Origin: Microbacterium sp. SORGH_AS_0969
Lineage (GTDB): Bacteria > Actinomycetota > Actinomycetes > Actinomycetales > Microbacteriaceae
DNA length: 64,000 nt
Direction of reading: 5' to 3'
NCBI RefSeq assembly: GCF_030818255.1
Contig: NZ_JAUTAG010000001.1
Coordinates: forward strand, 1,736,001 to 1,800,000
The notes below the pieces were generated by a model that worked only from the letters and a program-made list of their open reading frames with translations, was not told the origin of the DNA and ran no database searches. The number at the start of each line of letters is the position of its first letter. Position 1 is the first letter of the stretch. Shown piece by piece: positions 35,362-44,015 of the stretch. A program made the translations under genes and the position numbers.

Positions 35362-36258
35362 ATGTCCGCTACCCCCACCGCCGCCGCTGTCGAGACCTCT
35401 CCGGTCGATCGTGTTCAGCAGCACCGCCGGTACCTCATGTGCCGTCCCGAGCACTTCACGGTCAGCTACAGCATCAACCCGTGGATGGAGCCGTCGCGCC
35501 CCACCGACACCGCGCTGGCTTTGCGCCAGTGGCAGTCGCTGTACGACACCTACACCCAGCTCGGCCACGAGATCGAGCTCATCGACCCCGTCGAGGGTCT
35601 GCCCGACATGGTCTACACCGCCAACGGCGGCTTCGTCATCGACGGCGTCGCGTACGGTCCGAAGTTCCGGTTCCGCGAGCGTGCCGCCGAGGCGCCGGCG
35701 TTCATCGACTGGTTCGCCGCCAACGGCTTCGAGGTCGCCGAGCCCGTCGAGGTCAACGAGGGTGAGGGCGACTTCCTGCTGGTCGGGAACACGATCCTCG
35801 CCGGCACCGGCTTCCGCTCCACGGGCGACAGCCACCGCGAGGTCGGCGAGGTCTTCGCGCGCGAGGTCGTCTCGCTGACGCTGACCGACCCGCGCTTCTA
35901 CCACCTCGACACCGCGATCGCCGTTCTCGACCCCGTCGAGGGTCCTTCGACAGGCTCAGGAACCGGCGGCGTCGAGAAGGCCAACATCGCGTACCTCCCG
36001 AACGCGTTCGACGAGCGCAGCCAGGCAATCCTGCGCGAGCGCTACCCCGACGCGATCCGGGTCTCGGATGCCGACGGCGCGGTGTTCGGCCTGAACTCGG
36101 CCAGCGACGGCAAGAACGTCATCATCTCGCCGCGCGCCGTGGGCTTCGAGGCGCAGCTGCGCGAGCGCGGCTACACCCCCGTGAAGGTCGACCTGTCCGA
36201 GCTGCTGCTCGGCGGCGGCGGCATCAAGTGCTGCACGCTCGAACTGCGGGGTGCGTGA
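35362..36258 (+). CDS. ddaH: Dimethylargininase / arginine-deiminase superfamily hydrolase with in-frame repeat
   Basis: 298 residues of the guanidine-group-modifying enzyme fold. These enzymes hydrolyse (methyl)arginine to citrulline, or in some members arginine to ornithine. MVYTANGGFVIDG holds the substrate Asp/Asn region, His181 in RFYHLDTAIAVLD is the catalytic His, and the nucleophile is Cys290 or Cys291 in GGGGIKCCTLEL. Residues 194-201 (GPSTGSGT) are encoded by a family-A repeat (35941-35964) placed in frame right after the catalytic-His strand. The stop overlaps ornithine aminotransferase by one base. The substrate (dimethylarginine or arginine) is not certain. Confidence 0.86.
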   Translation: MSATPTAAAVETSPVDRVQQHRRYLMCRPEHFTVSYSINPWMEPSRPTDTALALRQWQSLYDTYTQLGHEIELIDPVEGLPDMVYTANGGFVIDGVAYGPKFRFRERAAEAPAFIDWFAANGFEVAEPVEVNEGEGDFLLVGNTILAGTGFRSTGDSHREVGEVFAREVVSLTLTDPRFYHLDTAIAVLDPVEGPSTGSGTGGVEKANIAYLPNAFDERSQAILRERYPDAIRVSDADGAVFGLNSASDGKNVIISPRAVGFEAQLRERGYTPVKVDLSELLLGGGGIKCCTLELRGA

Positions 36259-37475
36259 TGGGCGCCACCCTCGAGAACCTCGGTCTCGCCCTCATCCAGG
36301 CCGAGAGCGCGCACGTCGCGCACAACTACCACCCGCTGCCCGTCCTCGCCCACAGCGCCGAGGGCGTCTGGGTCACCGACATCGAGGGCAAGCGGTACCT
36401 CGACCTTCTGTCGGCGTACTCGGCCCTCAACTTCGGTCACGGACACCCCGCGATCCTGGCCGCGGCCCGTGAGCAGCTCGGGAAGCTCACGCTCACCAGC
36501 CGCGCCTTCCACAACGACCGGCTGGGGCCCTTCGCCACGGCCCTGTCGCAGCTGTGCGGCAAAGACCTCGTGCTGCCGATGAACACCGGCGCCGAGGCGG
36601 TCGAGACCGGCATCAAGGTCGCCCGCGCGTGGGGATACCGCACGAAGGGCATCGCCCCGGATGCCGCGACGATCATCGTCGCGAACGGCAACTTCCACGG
36701 CCGCACCACGACGATCGTGGGCTTCAGCGACGACCCCGTCGCGCACGACGACTTCGGTCCGTACGCGCCGGGCTTCGTGCACGTCCCGTACGGGAACGCG
36801 GATGCCATCGCCGCAGCGATCGACGAGAACACCGCCGCGGTGCTCCTCGAGCCGATCCAGGGCGAGGCGGGCGTCATCGTGCCGCCGGAGGGGTTCCTCC
36901 GCCGGGTCCGCGAGATCTGCACCGAGAACAACGTGCTCTTCATCGCGGATGAGATCCAGTCGGGTCTCGGCCGCGTGGGCGAGACGTTCGCGTGCGACCG
37001 CGAGGGCGTCGTCCCCGACGTGTACCTCCTCGGCAAGGCCCTCGGCGGCGGCATCGTTCCGCTGTCGGCGGTCGTGGCGGACGAGGACGTGCTCGGCGTC
37101 ATCCGTCCCGGTGAGCACGGCTCGACGTTCGGCGGCAACCCGCTCGCGGCCGCTGTGGGTCTGCGGGTCGTCGAGATGTTGGCATCCGGAGAATTCCAGA
37201 CCCGCGCGAAGGCCCTCGGCGAGCATCTCGAGGCGGCGCTGCAGGCGCTCGTCGGCCACGGCGTCACCGAGGTGCGCATCGCGGGGCTGTGGGCCGGCGT
37301 CGACATCGACCCGGCGTACGGAACGGGCCGCCAGATCGCCGAGAAGCTGCTCGCCCGCGGCGTGCTCGTGAAGGACACGCACGGCCAGACGATCCGCATC
37401 GCCCCGCCGCTGACGATCCGCGCGACCGAGCTGGACTGGGCCGTCGAGCAGCTGCGGCACGTCCTGTCGGCCTGA
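36258..37475 (+). CDS. rocD: Ornithine aminotransferase
   Basis: 405-residue PLP enzyme that converts ornithine and 2-oxoglutarate to glutamate-5-semialdehyde and glutamate. MNTGAEAVETGIKVARAWGY, NGNFHGRTTTIVGFSDDP, EPIQGEAGVIVPP, FIADEIQSGLGRVG and the PLP-lysine segment LLGKALGGGIVPLSA are the class III ornithine-type signatures. The start overlaps the upstream hydrolase stop (TGATG). The pair suggests arginine or methylarginine to glutamate. The PutA-like protein at 13669 could once have used the semialdehyde but seems inactive. Confidence 0.94.
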   Translation: MGATLENLGLALIQAESAHVAHNYHPLPVLAHSAEGVWVTDIEGKRYLDLLSAYSALNFGHGHPAILAAAREQLGKLTLTSRAFHNDRLGPFATALSQLCGKDLVLPMNTGAEAVETGIKVARAWGYRTKGIAPDAATIIVANGNFHGRTTTIVGFSDDPVAHDDFGPYAPGFVHVPYGNADAIAAAIDENTAAVLLEPIQGEAGVIVPPEGFLRRVREICTENNVLFIADEIQSGLGRVGETFACDREGVVPDVYLLGKALGGGIVPLSAVVADEDVLGVIRPGEHGSTFGGNPLAAAVGLRVVEMLASGEFQTRAKALGEHLEAALQALVGHGVTEVRIAGLWAGVDIDPAYGTGRQIAEKLLARGVLVKDTHGQTIRIAPPLTIRATELDWAVEQLRHVLSA

Positions 37476-37512
37476 CTCGCTGAGGCGCCTTTCCGGTCCT
37501 CCGATCGGCCGT

Positions 37513-37748
37513 GTCCCACTTTGTGCGGTTCTCAGGTGTGATTCCTGCACAAAGTGGGACATGTACGAGGCGTGGGATCGGCTGCGCGGCATCCGGACGT
37601 ATGCGTGTCCCACTTTGTGCAGATCTCCGTTGTGATTGCTGCACGAAGTGGGACATGAGCGATGCGTGGGATCGGCTGCACGGCATCCGGACGTATGCGT
37701 GTCCCACTTTGTGCGGTTCTCAGGTGAGATTCCTGCACGAAGTGGGAC
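37513..37748. repeat. Repeat family C: three hairpins with a 94-bp period
   Basis: Within the 320-bp gap after rocD lie three 48-bp inverted repeats at 37513-37560, 37607-37654 and 37701-37748. Each starts GTCCCACTTTGTGC and ends GCAC(A/G)AAGTGGGAC, with a loop of about 20 bases around TTCTCAGGTG. The two 46-bp spacers are nearly identical (CGTGGGATCGGCTG and GGCATCCGGACGTATGCGT). The period is exactly 94 bp. A related hairpin lies at 9372-9420. Probably also the terminator zone for rocD and the converging gene. Confidence 0.88.
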
Positions 37749-37795
37749 ACGGGATGCCACGGGCCGACGCACCGCGGCCCAGACGCGGGGCGTGG

Positions 37796-39346
37796 TCAGG
37801 CGACCGAGATCGTGATCTCGTCCCAGCCCGTCGCGCCGTCGGGAGCGGGCGCCGCGCGATTCGGCGTCTGGGTCTCGCCGGTGGCTGAGATCGCGCGGCA
37901 GCGCAGCGTGTGGGAGCCGCTGGTCGCGGTCCACGGCAGGCTCCACTGCACCCAGGTGTCGGCCGAGATCGCGTTCGCGAGCTTCGCGGGCTGCCAGGCG
38001 CCGTCGTCGACCTGCACCTCGACGCCCTGGACGCCGACGTGGGTCTGCCACGCGACACCGGCGATGACCGCATCCCCCGCGGCCAACCGGGCGCCCGCGC
38101 GGGGAACGTCGATGCGCGACTGCAGCTTGACCGGTCCGCGCTCCGACCATCCGCGCGAGGTCCAGTACCCCTCGGCGCGGTCGTAGCGCGTGACCTCGAG
38201 CTCGCTCACCCACTTGGTCGCGGAGACGTACCCGTACAGGCCCGGTACCACCATGCGCACCGGGAACCCGTGCGCGAGGGGCAGCGGTTCGCCGTTCATC
38301 CCGATCGCGAGCAGGGCGTCGCGGTCATCGGTCAGCGCTTCCAGGGGACTGGATGCCGTGAACCCGTCGACGGAGTGGGAGAGCACCATGTCGGCCTCCG
38401 CCGTCGGCTTCGCCCGCGCGAGGACGTCGCGGATCGGCACCCCGAGCCACCGGGCGTTCCCGATGAGGTCGCCACCGACCTCGTTCGACACGCACACGAG
38501 GGTCGCGACCGTCTCCTTCTGGGGGAGGGCGACGAGGTCGTCCTACCTCAGCACGACCTCCTGCTCCACGAGTCCGTGCACGCGCAGACTCCAGGTGGCC
38601 GGGTCGATCTGCGGCACCACGAGAGCGGTGTCGATGCGGTAGAAGTCGGACGACGGCGTGATGACCGGGGAGAGGCCGTCGATCTTCAGGTCGGCGGTGG
38701 CGGGCACCGCGGTCGTGGTGGTCGGGCTCGGAAGGCGGAGGGCGGCACGCACCGCGCTGACCGCTCGGGCGCCGCTGCTCAGCGCGACGGACCCGGCCGC
38801 GGCGAGAGCGCCGGCCAGGACCGCCACGCCCGAGAGCGCCAGGACCCTGCGGCGGGTGGGACCGGTGGAGGTCTCGGGAGCGACCGCTGCGGGTCGAAGC
38901 CGGCCGATGAGCAGTCCCGCCACGACGGCGGCTGCGGCGCCCGCGATCAACGACGGCACGGGTGACAGCAGCGCCGCGTCATGGCGCGCCAGCGACACGA
39001 GAGCGCCGATCACACCGATCGCCGCCAGGATCACTCGGCCCCACGGGGGTCGACGCCGTTCGACGACTCCTGCGGTCCCGGCGACGGCGAGCAGCAGCAC
39101 CGCGATGCCGACGAGCAGGGCGGTCTTGTCCGCCGTCCCGAAGAGGCTGATCGCGAGGTCTTTCGCCCACGCCGGAGCGATGTCGATCATGCCCCCGCCG
39201 ATCACCGCGAAGGGGCTCGCCGAGGGCGAGATGACCGCCGCGGCCAGCTCGCCGAGACCCGCCCCGAAGACGGTCGCCGCGATCGACGCGACGACCGCCG
39301 GGACGATCGCCGGAAGGTCGCGCGGGCGGGAGGATGCGGGGGCCAC
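37796..39346 (-). pseudogene. Sulfite-oxidase-family molybdopterin membrane protein interrupted by TAG
   Basis: The frame from GTG 39346 to the stop at 37796 is continuous except for one TAG at 38543-38545 (codon 268). Upstream: four or five membrane helices, a twin-arginine-like TRRRVLAL stretch, and the start of a molybdopterin oxidoreductase domain. Downstream in the same frame: LVCVSNEVGGDLIGNARWLGV with the Mo-ligand Cys (codon 285), VPGLYGYVSATKWVSELEV, and a C-terminal dimerisation domain. TAG sits where relatives often have an aromatic residue (VVLR-stop-DDLVALP), so a single change such as TAC to TAG would explain it. Alternatives: sequencing error, or readthrough. Confidence 0.85.
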
Positions 39347-39395
39347 GAGGGGAGCCTACGGAGCGCTGAGGCTCGTGGCGCCGGAGGCGCCGAAT

Positions 39396-40331
39396 TCATA
39401 GCGAACCGGCATGCACCCCCGCGAGCCGCAGCGAGGTGTCCCAGACGCGCGTCGCCTCGTCGAGGTCGCGCAGCGGACGGTACAGGGGATGCGTCCCGGG
39501 CGTCCCACCGAGGTGGCCGAGGCCGGTCGGGCCGTAGAGCACGTCGCTGCGCGGGTCGTCGGTGGTGGCCGCGAGCAGCGCCGGCAGAGCGGCGGTGGCC
39601 GCCGTGCCCACGAGCAGCCCGCGCGCCGACATCCAGCGGATCACCCGCACGCCTATCGTGTCGGTCGCGCGGCCGATCTCGGGGCGGGCGGCGAGAAGGT
39701 TCGTCGGCGCGACGCCGGGATGCGAGACGACACTGCGCACGCCCCACCCCTCGCGCCGCGATCGTTCGTCGAGCTCTCGCGCGAACAGACCGAGGGCGAT
39801 CTTCGACGCCGCGTACGCCCGCTGCCCGTCGTAACGACGCTCGCTCTCGAGGTCGTCCCACTCGATGCGCCCGCGAGCGGCGGCGATGCTCACCTGGCTG
39901 ACGACGCGCGCCCCTCCGGCCTTCAGGAGCGGCAGCAGGTGACCGACGAGGGCGACGTGGCCAAGGTGATTCGTCCCGAACTGCAGCTCGTGCCCGTCGA
40001 CGGTGGTCTGCCTCTTCGGGGGAGTCATGACACCGGCGTTGTTGATCAGGATGTGCACCGGCATCCCCTCCTTCTCCAGAGCGGCGCCGAACGACGCGAC
40101 CGACCCGAGCGACGCGAGGTCGAGGTCGTGTACCGCGATCCGGGCTTCCGGGTGACGGTTCCGGATGCCACGCGCCGCCCGCTCGCCCTTCTCCCGGTTG
40201 CGGACGGGCAGCACGAGGTCGGCCCCGGCCGCCGCGAGGCGCTCAGCGATGACGAGTCCCATGCCGTCGCTGCCGCCGGTCAGGACGGCGCGCTTCCCGG
40301 CGAGGGAGGGGAGGGGGATGTCGCGGGTCAT
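39396..40331 (-). CDS. Short-chain dehydrogenase/reductase
   Basis: 311-residue Rossmann-fold oxidoreductase. TGGSDGMGLVIAERL is the nucleotide loop, ILINNAGVMTPP the NNAG motif, VVSQVSIAA the Ser region and YDGQRAYAASKIALGLFARE the YxxxK catalytic pair. VRNREKGERAA after the second strand favours NADP. Similar proteins are called retinol-dehydrogenase-like. Divergent from the XRE regulator at 40483, a common pairing in which the regulator controls the reductase. The substrate is unknown. Confidence 0.92.
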   Translation of the reverse strand: MTRDIPLPSLAGKRAVLTGGSDGMGLVIAERLAAAGADLVLPVRNREKGERAARGIRNRHPEARIAVHDLDLASLGSVASFGAALEKEGMPVHILINNAGVMTPPKRQTTVDGHELQFGTNHLGHVALVGHLLPLLKAGGARVVSQVSIAAARGRIEWDDLESERRYDGQRAYAASKIALGLFARELDERSRREGWGVRSVVSHPGVAPTNLLAARPEIGRATDTIGVRVIRWMSARGLLVGTAATAALPALLAATTDDPRSDVLYGPTGLGHLGGTPGTHPLYRPLRDLDEATRVWDTSLRLAGVHAGSL

Positions 40332-40482
40332 GAGGTCTCCTTCGGGGTTCGTCGTCTCAGTCTCACGCGATCGACCGGGCGGAGGCAGGGCCTGTCGATC
40401 CGCGGCTCGCGAGGACGCGGCACGGCAGAGGGGGATCGGCGCGCCCTGGTTCGCAGCGATCCGGGACGGTAGACAGGACGAC

Positions 40483-41322
40483 GTGATCGATCGAGCCGCG
40501 CTGGCGGACTTCCTGCGCACCCGCCGCGAGGCGCTGCAGCCCGAGGACGTGGGGCTCCCGCGCGGCGCGCGGCGGCGCACCCGAGGGCTGCGGCGCGAAG
40601 AAGCAGCCGCGTTGAGCCACATGTCGACCGATTACTACGCGCGGCTGGAGCGGGAGCGCGGACCCCAGCCGTCCGAGCAGATGTTGGCATCCATTGCTCA
40701 GGGGCTGCACCTGTCGCGCGCCGAACGCGATCACCTGTTCCGCCTGGCGGGTCATGTGCCCTCCGAGCACGGGCTGGGCGGGGAGCACATCAGCCCGGGC
40801 CTGCTGCGCGTCCTCGACCGCCTGGACGACACTCCGGCAGACGTCGTCACCGAGCTCGGTGAGACGCTGCGGCAGTCGCGGCTCGGGGTCGCGTTGACGG
40901 GAGACGCGAGCCTCCGCCGCGGCCCGATGCGGAGCCTCGGCTACCGCTGGTTCGCCGACCCCGCGTCGCGGTCGCTCTACCTCCCCGACGATCACGCGTT
41001 CCTCAGCCGTCTCTTCGCCTCGGGGCTTCGCGAGATCGTCGGTCGGCGCGGACCCGGCTCCCGCGCCGCCGGCCTCGCCGACGACCTGCTGCGCCGCAGC
41101 GAGGAGTTCCGCGAGTTGTGGGCACGCCACGAGGTGGGCCTGAGACCGGCCGACACCAAGCACTTCGTTCATCCGACGGTGGGCGAGATCGAGGTGCACT
41201 GCCAGACGTTGATCGATCCGGGAACGAGCCACTCGCTGCTCGTCTACACCGCGGCACCCGGCAGTGAGAGCGCGGAGAAGCTGCGCCTGCTGGCCGTGGT
41301 CGGGCCCACCGTCCCCGCGTGA
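40483..41322 (+). CDS. XRE-family regulator with MmyB-like ligand domain
   Basis: 279 residues from the GTG at 40483. The N-terminal helix-turn-helix includes RRTRGLRREEAAALSHMSTDYY and RLERERGPQPSEQMLASIA. The C-terminal part (about residues 105-265), with GYRWFADPASRSLYL and VHPTVGEIEVHCQTL, is the MmyB-like domain thought to bind fatty-acid-like ligands. Divergent from the SDR gene across about 150 bp, its likely target. Confidence 0.92.
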   Translation: MIDRAALADFLRTRREALQPEDVGLPRGARRRTRGLRREEAAALSHMSTDYYARLERERGPQPSEQMLASIAQGLHLSRAERDHLFRLAGHVPSEHGLGGEHISPGLLRVLDRLDDTPADVVTELGETLRQSRLGVALTGDASLRRGPMRSLGYRWFADPASRSLYLPDDHAFLSRLFASGLREIVGRRGPGSRAAGLADDLLRRSEEFRELWARHEVGLRPADTKHFVHPTVGEIEVHCQTLIDPGTSHSLLVYTAAPGSESAEKLRLLAVVGPTVPA

Positions 41323-41371
41323 GGTCGGCGCCCGCGCCCGCGTCACCGCGCGGACGGGTAGCGTGCTGAGC

Positions 41372-42538
41372 ATGCGCGAGAACGTCCGCCGGGTTCGGCG
41401 CCCCGCCGCCGACGGGGCGTCGGCGTTCGACCTCGCTTACGTGCGTTCGGGACCGCGCGGAGCGACCCCCGTTCTCGTGATCCCGGGCGGCCCCGGGCTC
41501 GCATCGGTCCTGCCCTATCGGGGTCTGCGTCGCTGGGCGGCCCGCGGCGGCCTCGACCTGATCATGGTCGAGCACCGGGGCGTCGGTCGCTCGCGCAAAG
41601 ACCTCGCCGGCCGTGCCCTCCCGCCCGCGGCGATGCGCATCACGGCGGTCCTCGACGATCTCGCGGCCGTCCTCGACGCCGAGGGCGTCGACCGCGCGGT
41701 GATCGTCGGCTCGTCGTACGGCAGCTACCTGGCCATGGCGTTCGGGGCGCGGCATCCGGAGCGCGTCTCGGCGATGCTGCTCGACTCCGCCCTGCAGTCG
41801 GCGCACGACATCGACCTCGAACGTGAGTGCCTGAGGGAGTTGTTCTGGGATGCCGACGACGACATGGCGCGCGGGGTGAGGCGTCTCGTGTCCGCCGGGG
41901 TGTCGGAGCGGATCGTGCTCGACATCGTGCGAGCCGCGTACGAGCTCGGCGGCCCCGACCTCGTGCATCCGCTCGTGCGGCACGAGCCCGGTTTCGCGTG
42001 GCGTGCGCTGGGCGCCTACGCCACACGCGGCGCCGAGATCGCACGCTTCCCGGGCATCTACGAGTTCGACCTCGTCGGCACGATCGCCTTCCGCGAACTG
42101 GGATACGGCGGCACCCCCGACGGGCACCCGCTCGACCCGGCCCGCACGTATCTCCCACTCGCGTCGCGGTATCCGGTCTTCGCCGGGGAGCCGTACGACC
42201 TCATCGAGGCGGTGCGTTCGTTCGACTGGCCGCTCGTGGTGCTCTCGGGCGACCGCGATCTGCGCACCCCGTCGGCGATCGCCGAGCGCGTGGTCGCGGC
42301 GGCTCCGGATGCCACCCTCGTGCGCATCCACAACGGGCACAGCGCCCTCGACACCCACCCCATGGCGCTGCTGAACGCGGTGCGGCGGTTGGTCCGGGGC
42401 CAGCAGGATCGGCTGCCCGCCGACGAGCCCGCGCTCGATCGTCTGCCCCGCAAGGGCCTGTCTGCGTCGTTCCCCGCCCTGCTGCTGCACGTCGCCCACC
42501 TCGACGCCCTGCTGCGCAAGCGCGTGCTGCATCGCTGA
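41372..42538 (+). CDS. Alpha/beta hydrolase, proline-iminopeptidase-like
   Basis: 388-residue serine hydrolase. VIPGGPGLASVLPY is the oxyanion segment, VEHRGVGRSRKDL follows, and the nucleophile elbow is VIVGSSYGSYLAM. The acid residue is expected in LSGDRDLRTPSAIAE and the His in IHNGHSALDTHP. The pattern resembles proline iminopeptidases, but substrate prediction at this level is weak. ATG 41372, no signal peptide. Confidence 0.87.
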   Translation: MRENVRRVRRPAADGASAFDLAYVRSGPRGATPVLVIPGGPGLASVLPYRGLRRWAARGGLDLIMVEHRGVGRSRKDLAGRALPPAAMRITAVLDDLAAVLDAEGVDRAVIVGSSYGSYLAMAFGARHPERVSAMLLDSALQSAHDIDLERECLRELFWDADDDMARGVRRLVSAGVSERIVLDIVRAAYELGGPDLVHPLVRHEPGFAWRALGAYATRGAEIARFPGIYEFDLVGTIAFRELGYGGTPDGHPLDPARTYLPLASRYPVFAGEPYDLIEAVRSFDWPLVVLSGDRDLRTPSAIAERVVAAAPDATLVRIHNGHSALDTHPMALLNAVRRLVRGQQDRLPADEPALDRLPRKGLSASFPALLLHVAHLDALLRKRVLHR

Positions 42539-42914
42539 TCCGCGGCATCCGTTGTCCGTGCCGATGAGGGATCGGTGGTGCCGTGGGTGTGCCGTCGTGC
42601 GGAGTTCGGGGGTGACACGCCGTGCGCGGTGGCCGCGGGGCGGCGTGTTGCCGGTGTTCTCCGCCGGACGGTACAGCCGAGGGCGGCCGGAGCGGCGGCG
42701 GGGTCGGCAGTCGTCGGCGGGCCGGCCGGAGTGGGGCCGGCCGGAGTGGGGCCGGCCGGTGGGGTGTCTCCGCGGCCGTGGTCGGTGTGCCGTCGTGCGG
42801 AGTTCGGGGCCGACACGCGGTTCGGGGTGGCCGGTCAGCGGCGTGTTGCGGGTGGTCTCCGCGTGACGGTACAGGGCGGGAGTCGGGCAGTCACGGCGTG
42901 CCTGCCCGGGATGA
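42539..42914. repeat. Repeat family D, two copies
   Basis: Gene-free gap before the acyl-CoA dehydrogenase-like gene. Copies at about 42590-42674 and 42784-42875 share GTGTGCCGTCGTGCGGAGTT at one end and GGCGTGTTGC, then TCTCCGC and GACGGTAC, at the other. The ends are roughly complementary, so each copy can fold. Between them are GGAGTGGGGCCGGCC direct repeats (42727-42760). A third copy in inverted orientation lies at 47443-47526. Confidence 0.75.
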
Positions 42915-44015
42915 GTGACCGTGTCAAGGATCTGGCCCTATCCGACCTCGCCGCGGAACCTGGCGCGCGTGACCGACGGCGACCATCCCCGCTTCCCCCT
43001 CCTGCTCCCGCCCGACACCCCCGGACTCGACGACGTGCGTGCGACGCTGACCGGGGCGGATGCCGTCGGCGACCTCGGCACCGACCTCGCCGCCACGCTC
43101 GCCTGGGTCACGGGCGTCGGCCGGCCGCGCTCGCTCGCCGCGACGTGGGAGCTGCTCGCCTCGGTCGCCGCGCGCGACGTCGCCGCGGCGCGGATGCTGG
43201 AGCCGCACCTCGACGCCCTCACGATCCTCGACGAGGCCGCCGCGGCCGGCTTCGCACCCGACGTCGACACGAGCGGGTCCTGGGGCGTCTTCGCCGCGGA
43301 GGGCCCCGGTGTGCGGCTGACGGCGACACAGGATGCCGGCACCTGGACGCTGCATGGCACGAAACCCTGGTGTTCCCTCGCCGCCGACCTCGACCACGCG
43401 CTGGTGACCGCCTGGATCGACGACGAGCGTCGGCAGCTCTTCGCGCTCGACCTCCGGCATCCCGCCGTCACGGCCCGCTCCGGACCGTGGCACGCCCGCG
43501 GGCTCGACCGCGTCGTGAGCGCGCCCATCGACGTCGACCGAGCTCCGGCCGTCCCGGTGGGGGATGCCGGGTGGTATCTGAGCCGTCCGGGATTCGCGCA
43601 CGGCGGCGTCGGCGTGGCGGCGTGCTGGTGGGGCGGCGCCGTTCCCCTGCTCGACGCGCTCGCTGCGGCCGCGGCGGGGGAGCGCGCCGACCAGCTCGCG
43701 CGCGTGCACCTCGGCCGCGCCGACGTCGTCCTGTGGGCGGCGCGGGCCGTCCTCGTCGAAACGGCGACGGTGTTCGACGCCGGGAGCTCGGCATCCGAGG
43801 GTCTGCGGGCGAACCGTGCGCGCCAGGTGGTCGCCGACGCGGTCGAGACGACGCTCGCCGAGGCGGCTCACGCGCTCGGACCCGGTCCGCTCGTCGCTGA
43901 CGCGGCGCACGCCCGGCGCGTGGCCGACCTGCAGGTGTACGTCCGGCAGCACCACGCCGACCGCGCCCTCGCGAGAATCGGCGGCGATGTCGCGGCGGGG
44001 AGGGGCGCGTGGTGA
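42915..44015 (+). CDS. Acyl-CoA dehydrogenase-like protein, divergent
   Basis: 366 residues from the GTG at 42915; GTG 42969 is an alternative start. The fold is recognisable as acyl-CoA dehydrogenase: the middle-domain pattern GSWGVFAAEGPGVRLTATQD with WTLHGTKPWCSLA, and helical C-terminal sequence with GLRANRARQVVADAVE. The usual EPGAGSD loop and the C-terminal EGTxxI motif with its catalytic Glu are not visible. It may be catalytically altered. First gene of a three-gene operon with a PIG-L/methyltransferase fusion and a glycosyltransferase, all overlapping. Confidence 0.8.
   Translation: MTVSRIWPYPTSPRNLARVTDGDHPRFPLLLPPDTPGLDDVRATLTGADAVGDLGTDLAATLAWVTGVGRPRSLAATWELLASVAARDVAAARMLEPHLDALTILDEAAAAGFAPDVDTSGSWGVFAAEGPGVRLTATQDAGTWTLHGTKPWCSLAADLDHALVTAWIDDERRQLFALDLRHPAVTARSGPWHARGLDRVVSAPIDVDRAPAVPVGDAGWYLSRPGFAHGGVGVAACWWGGAVPLLDALAAAAAGERADQLARVHLGRADVVLWAARAVLVETATVFDAGSSASEGLRANRARQVVADAVETTLAEAAHALGPGPLVADAAHARRVADLQVYVRQHHADRALARIGGDVAAGRGAW

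Noticed and set aside
37513..37748. CRISPR-like array
   Set aside because: The repeated unit is a 48-bp inverted repeat and the spacers are nearly identical to each other, which is the opposite of unique CRISPR spacers. There are no cas genes nearby.
38497..38543. Frameshift in the sulfite-oxidase-family gene
   Set aside because: The segments before and after the break are in the same reading frame (the distance between their stops is a multiple of three), so the cause is a single stop codon and not an indel.
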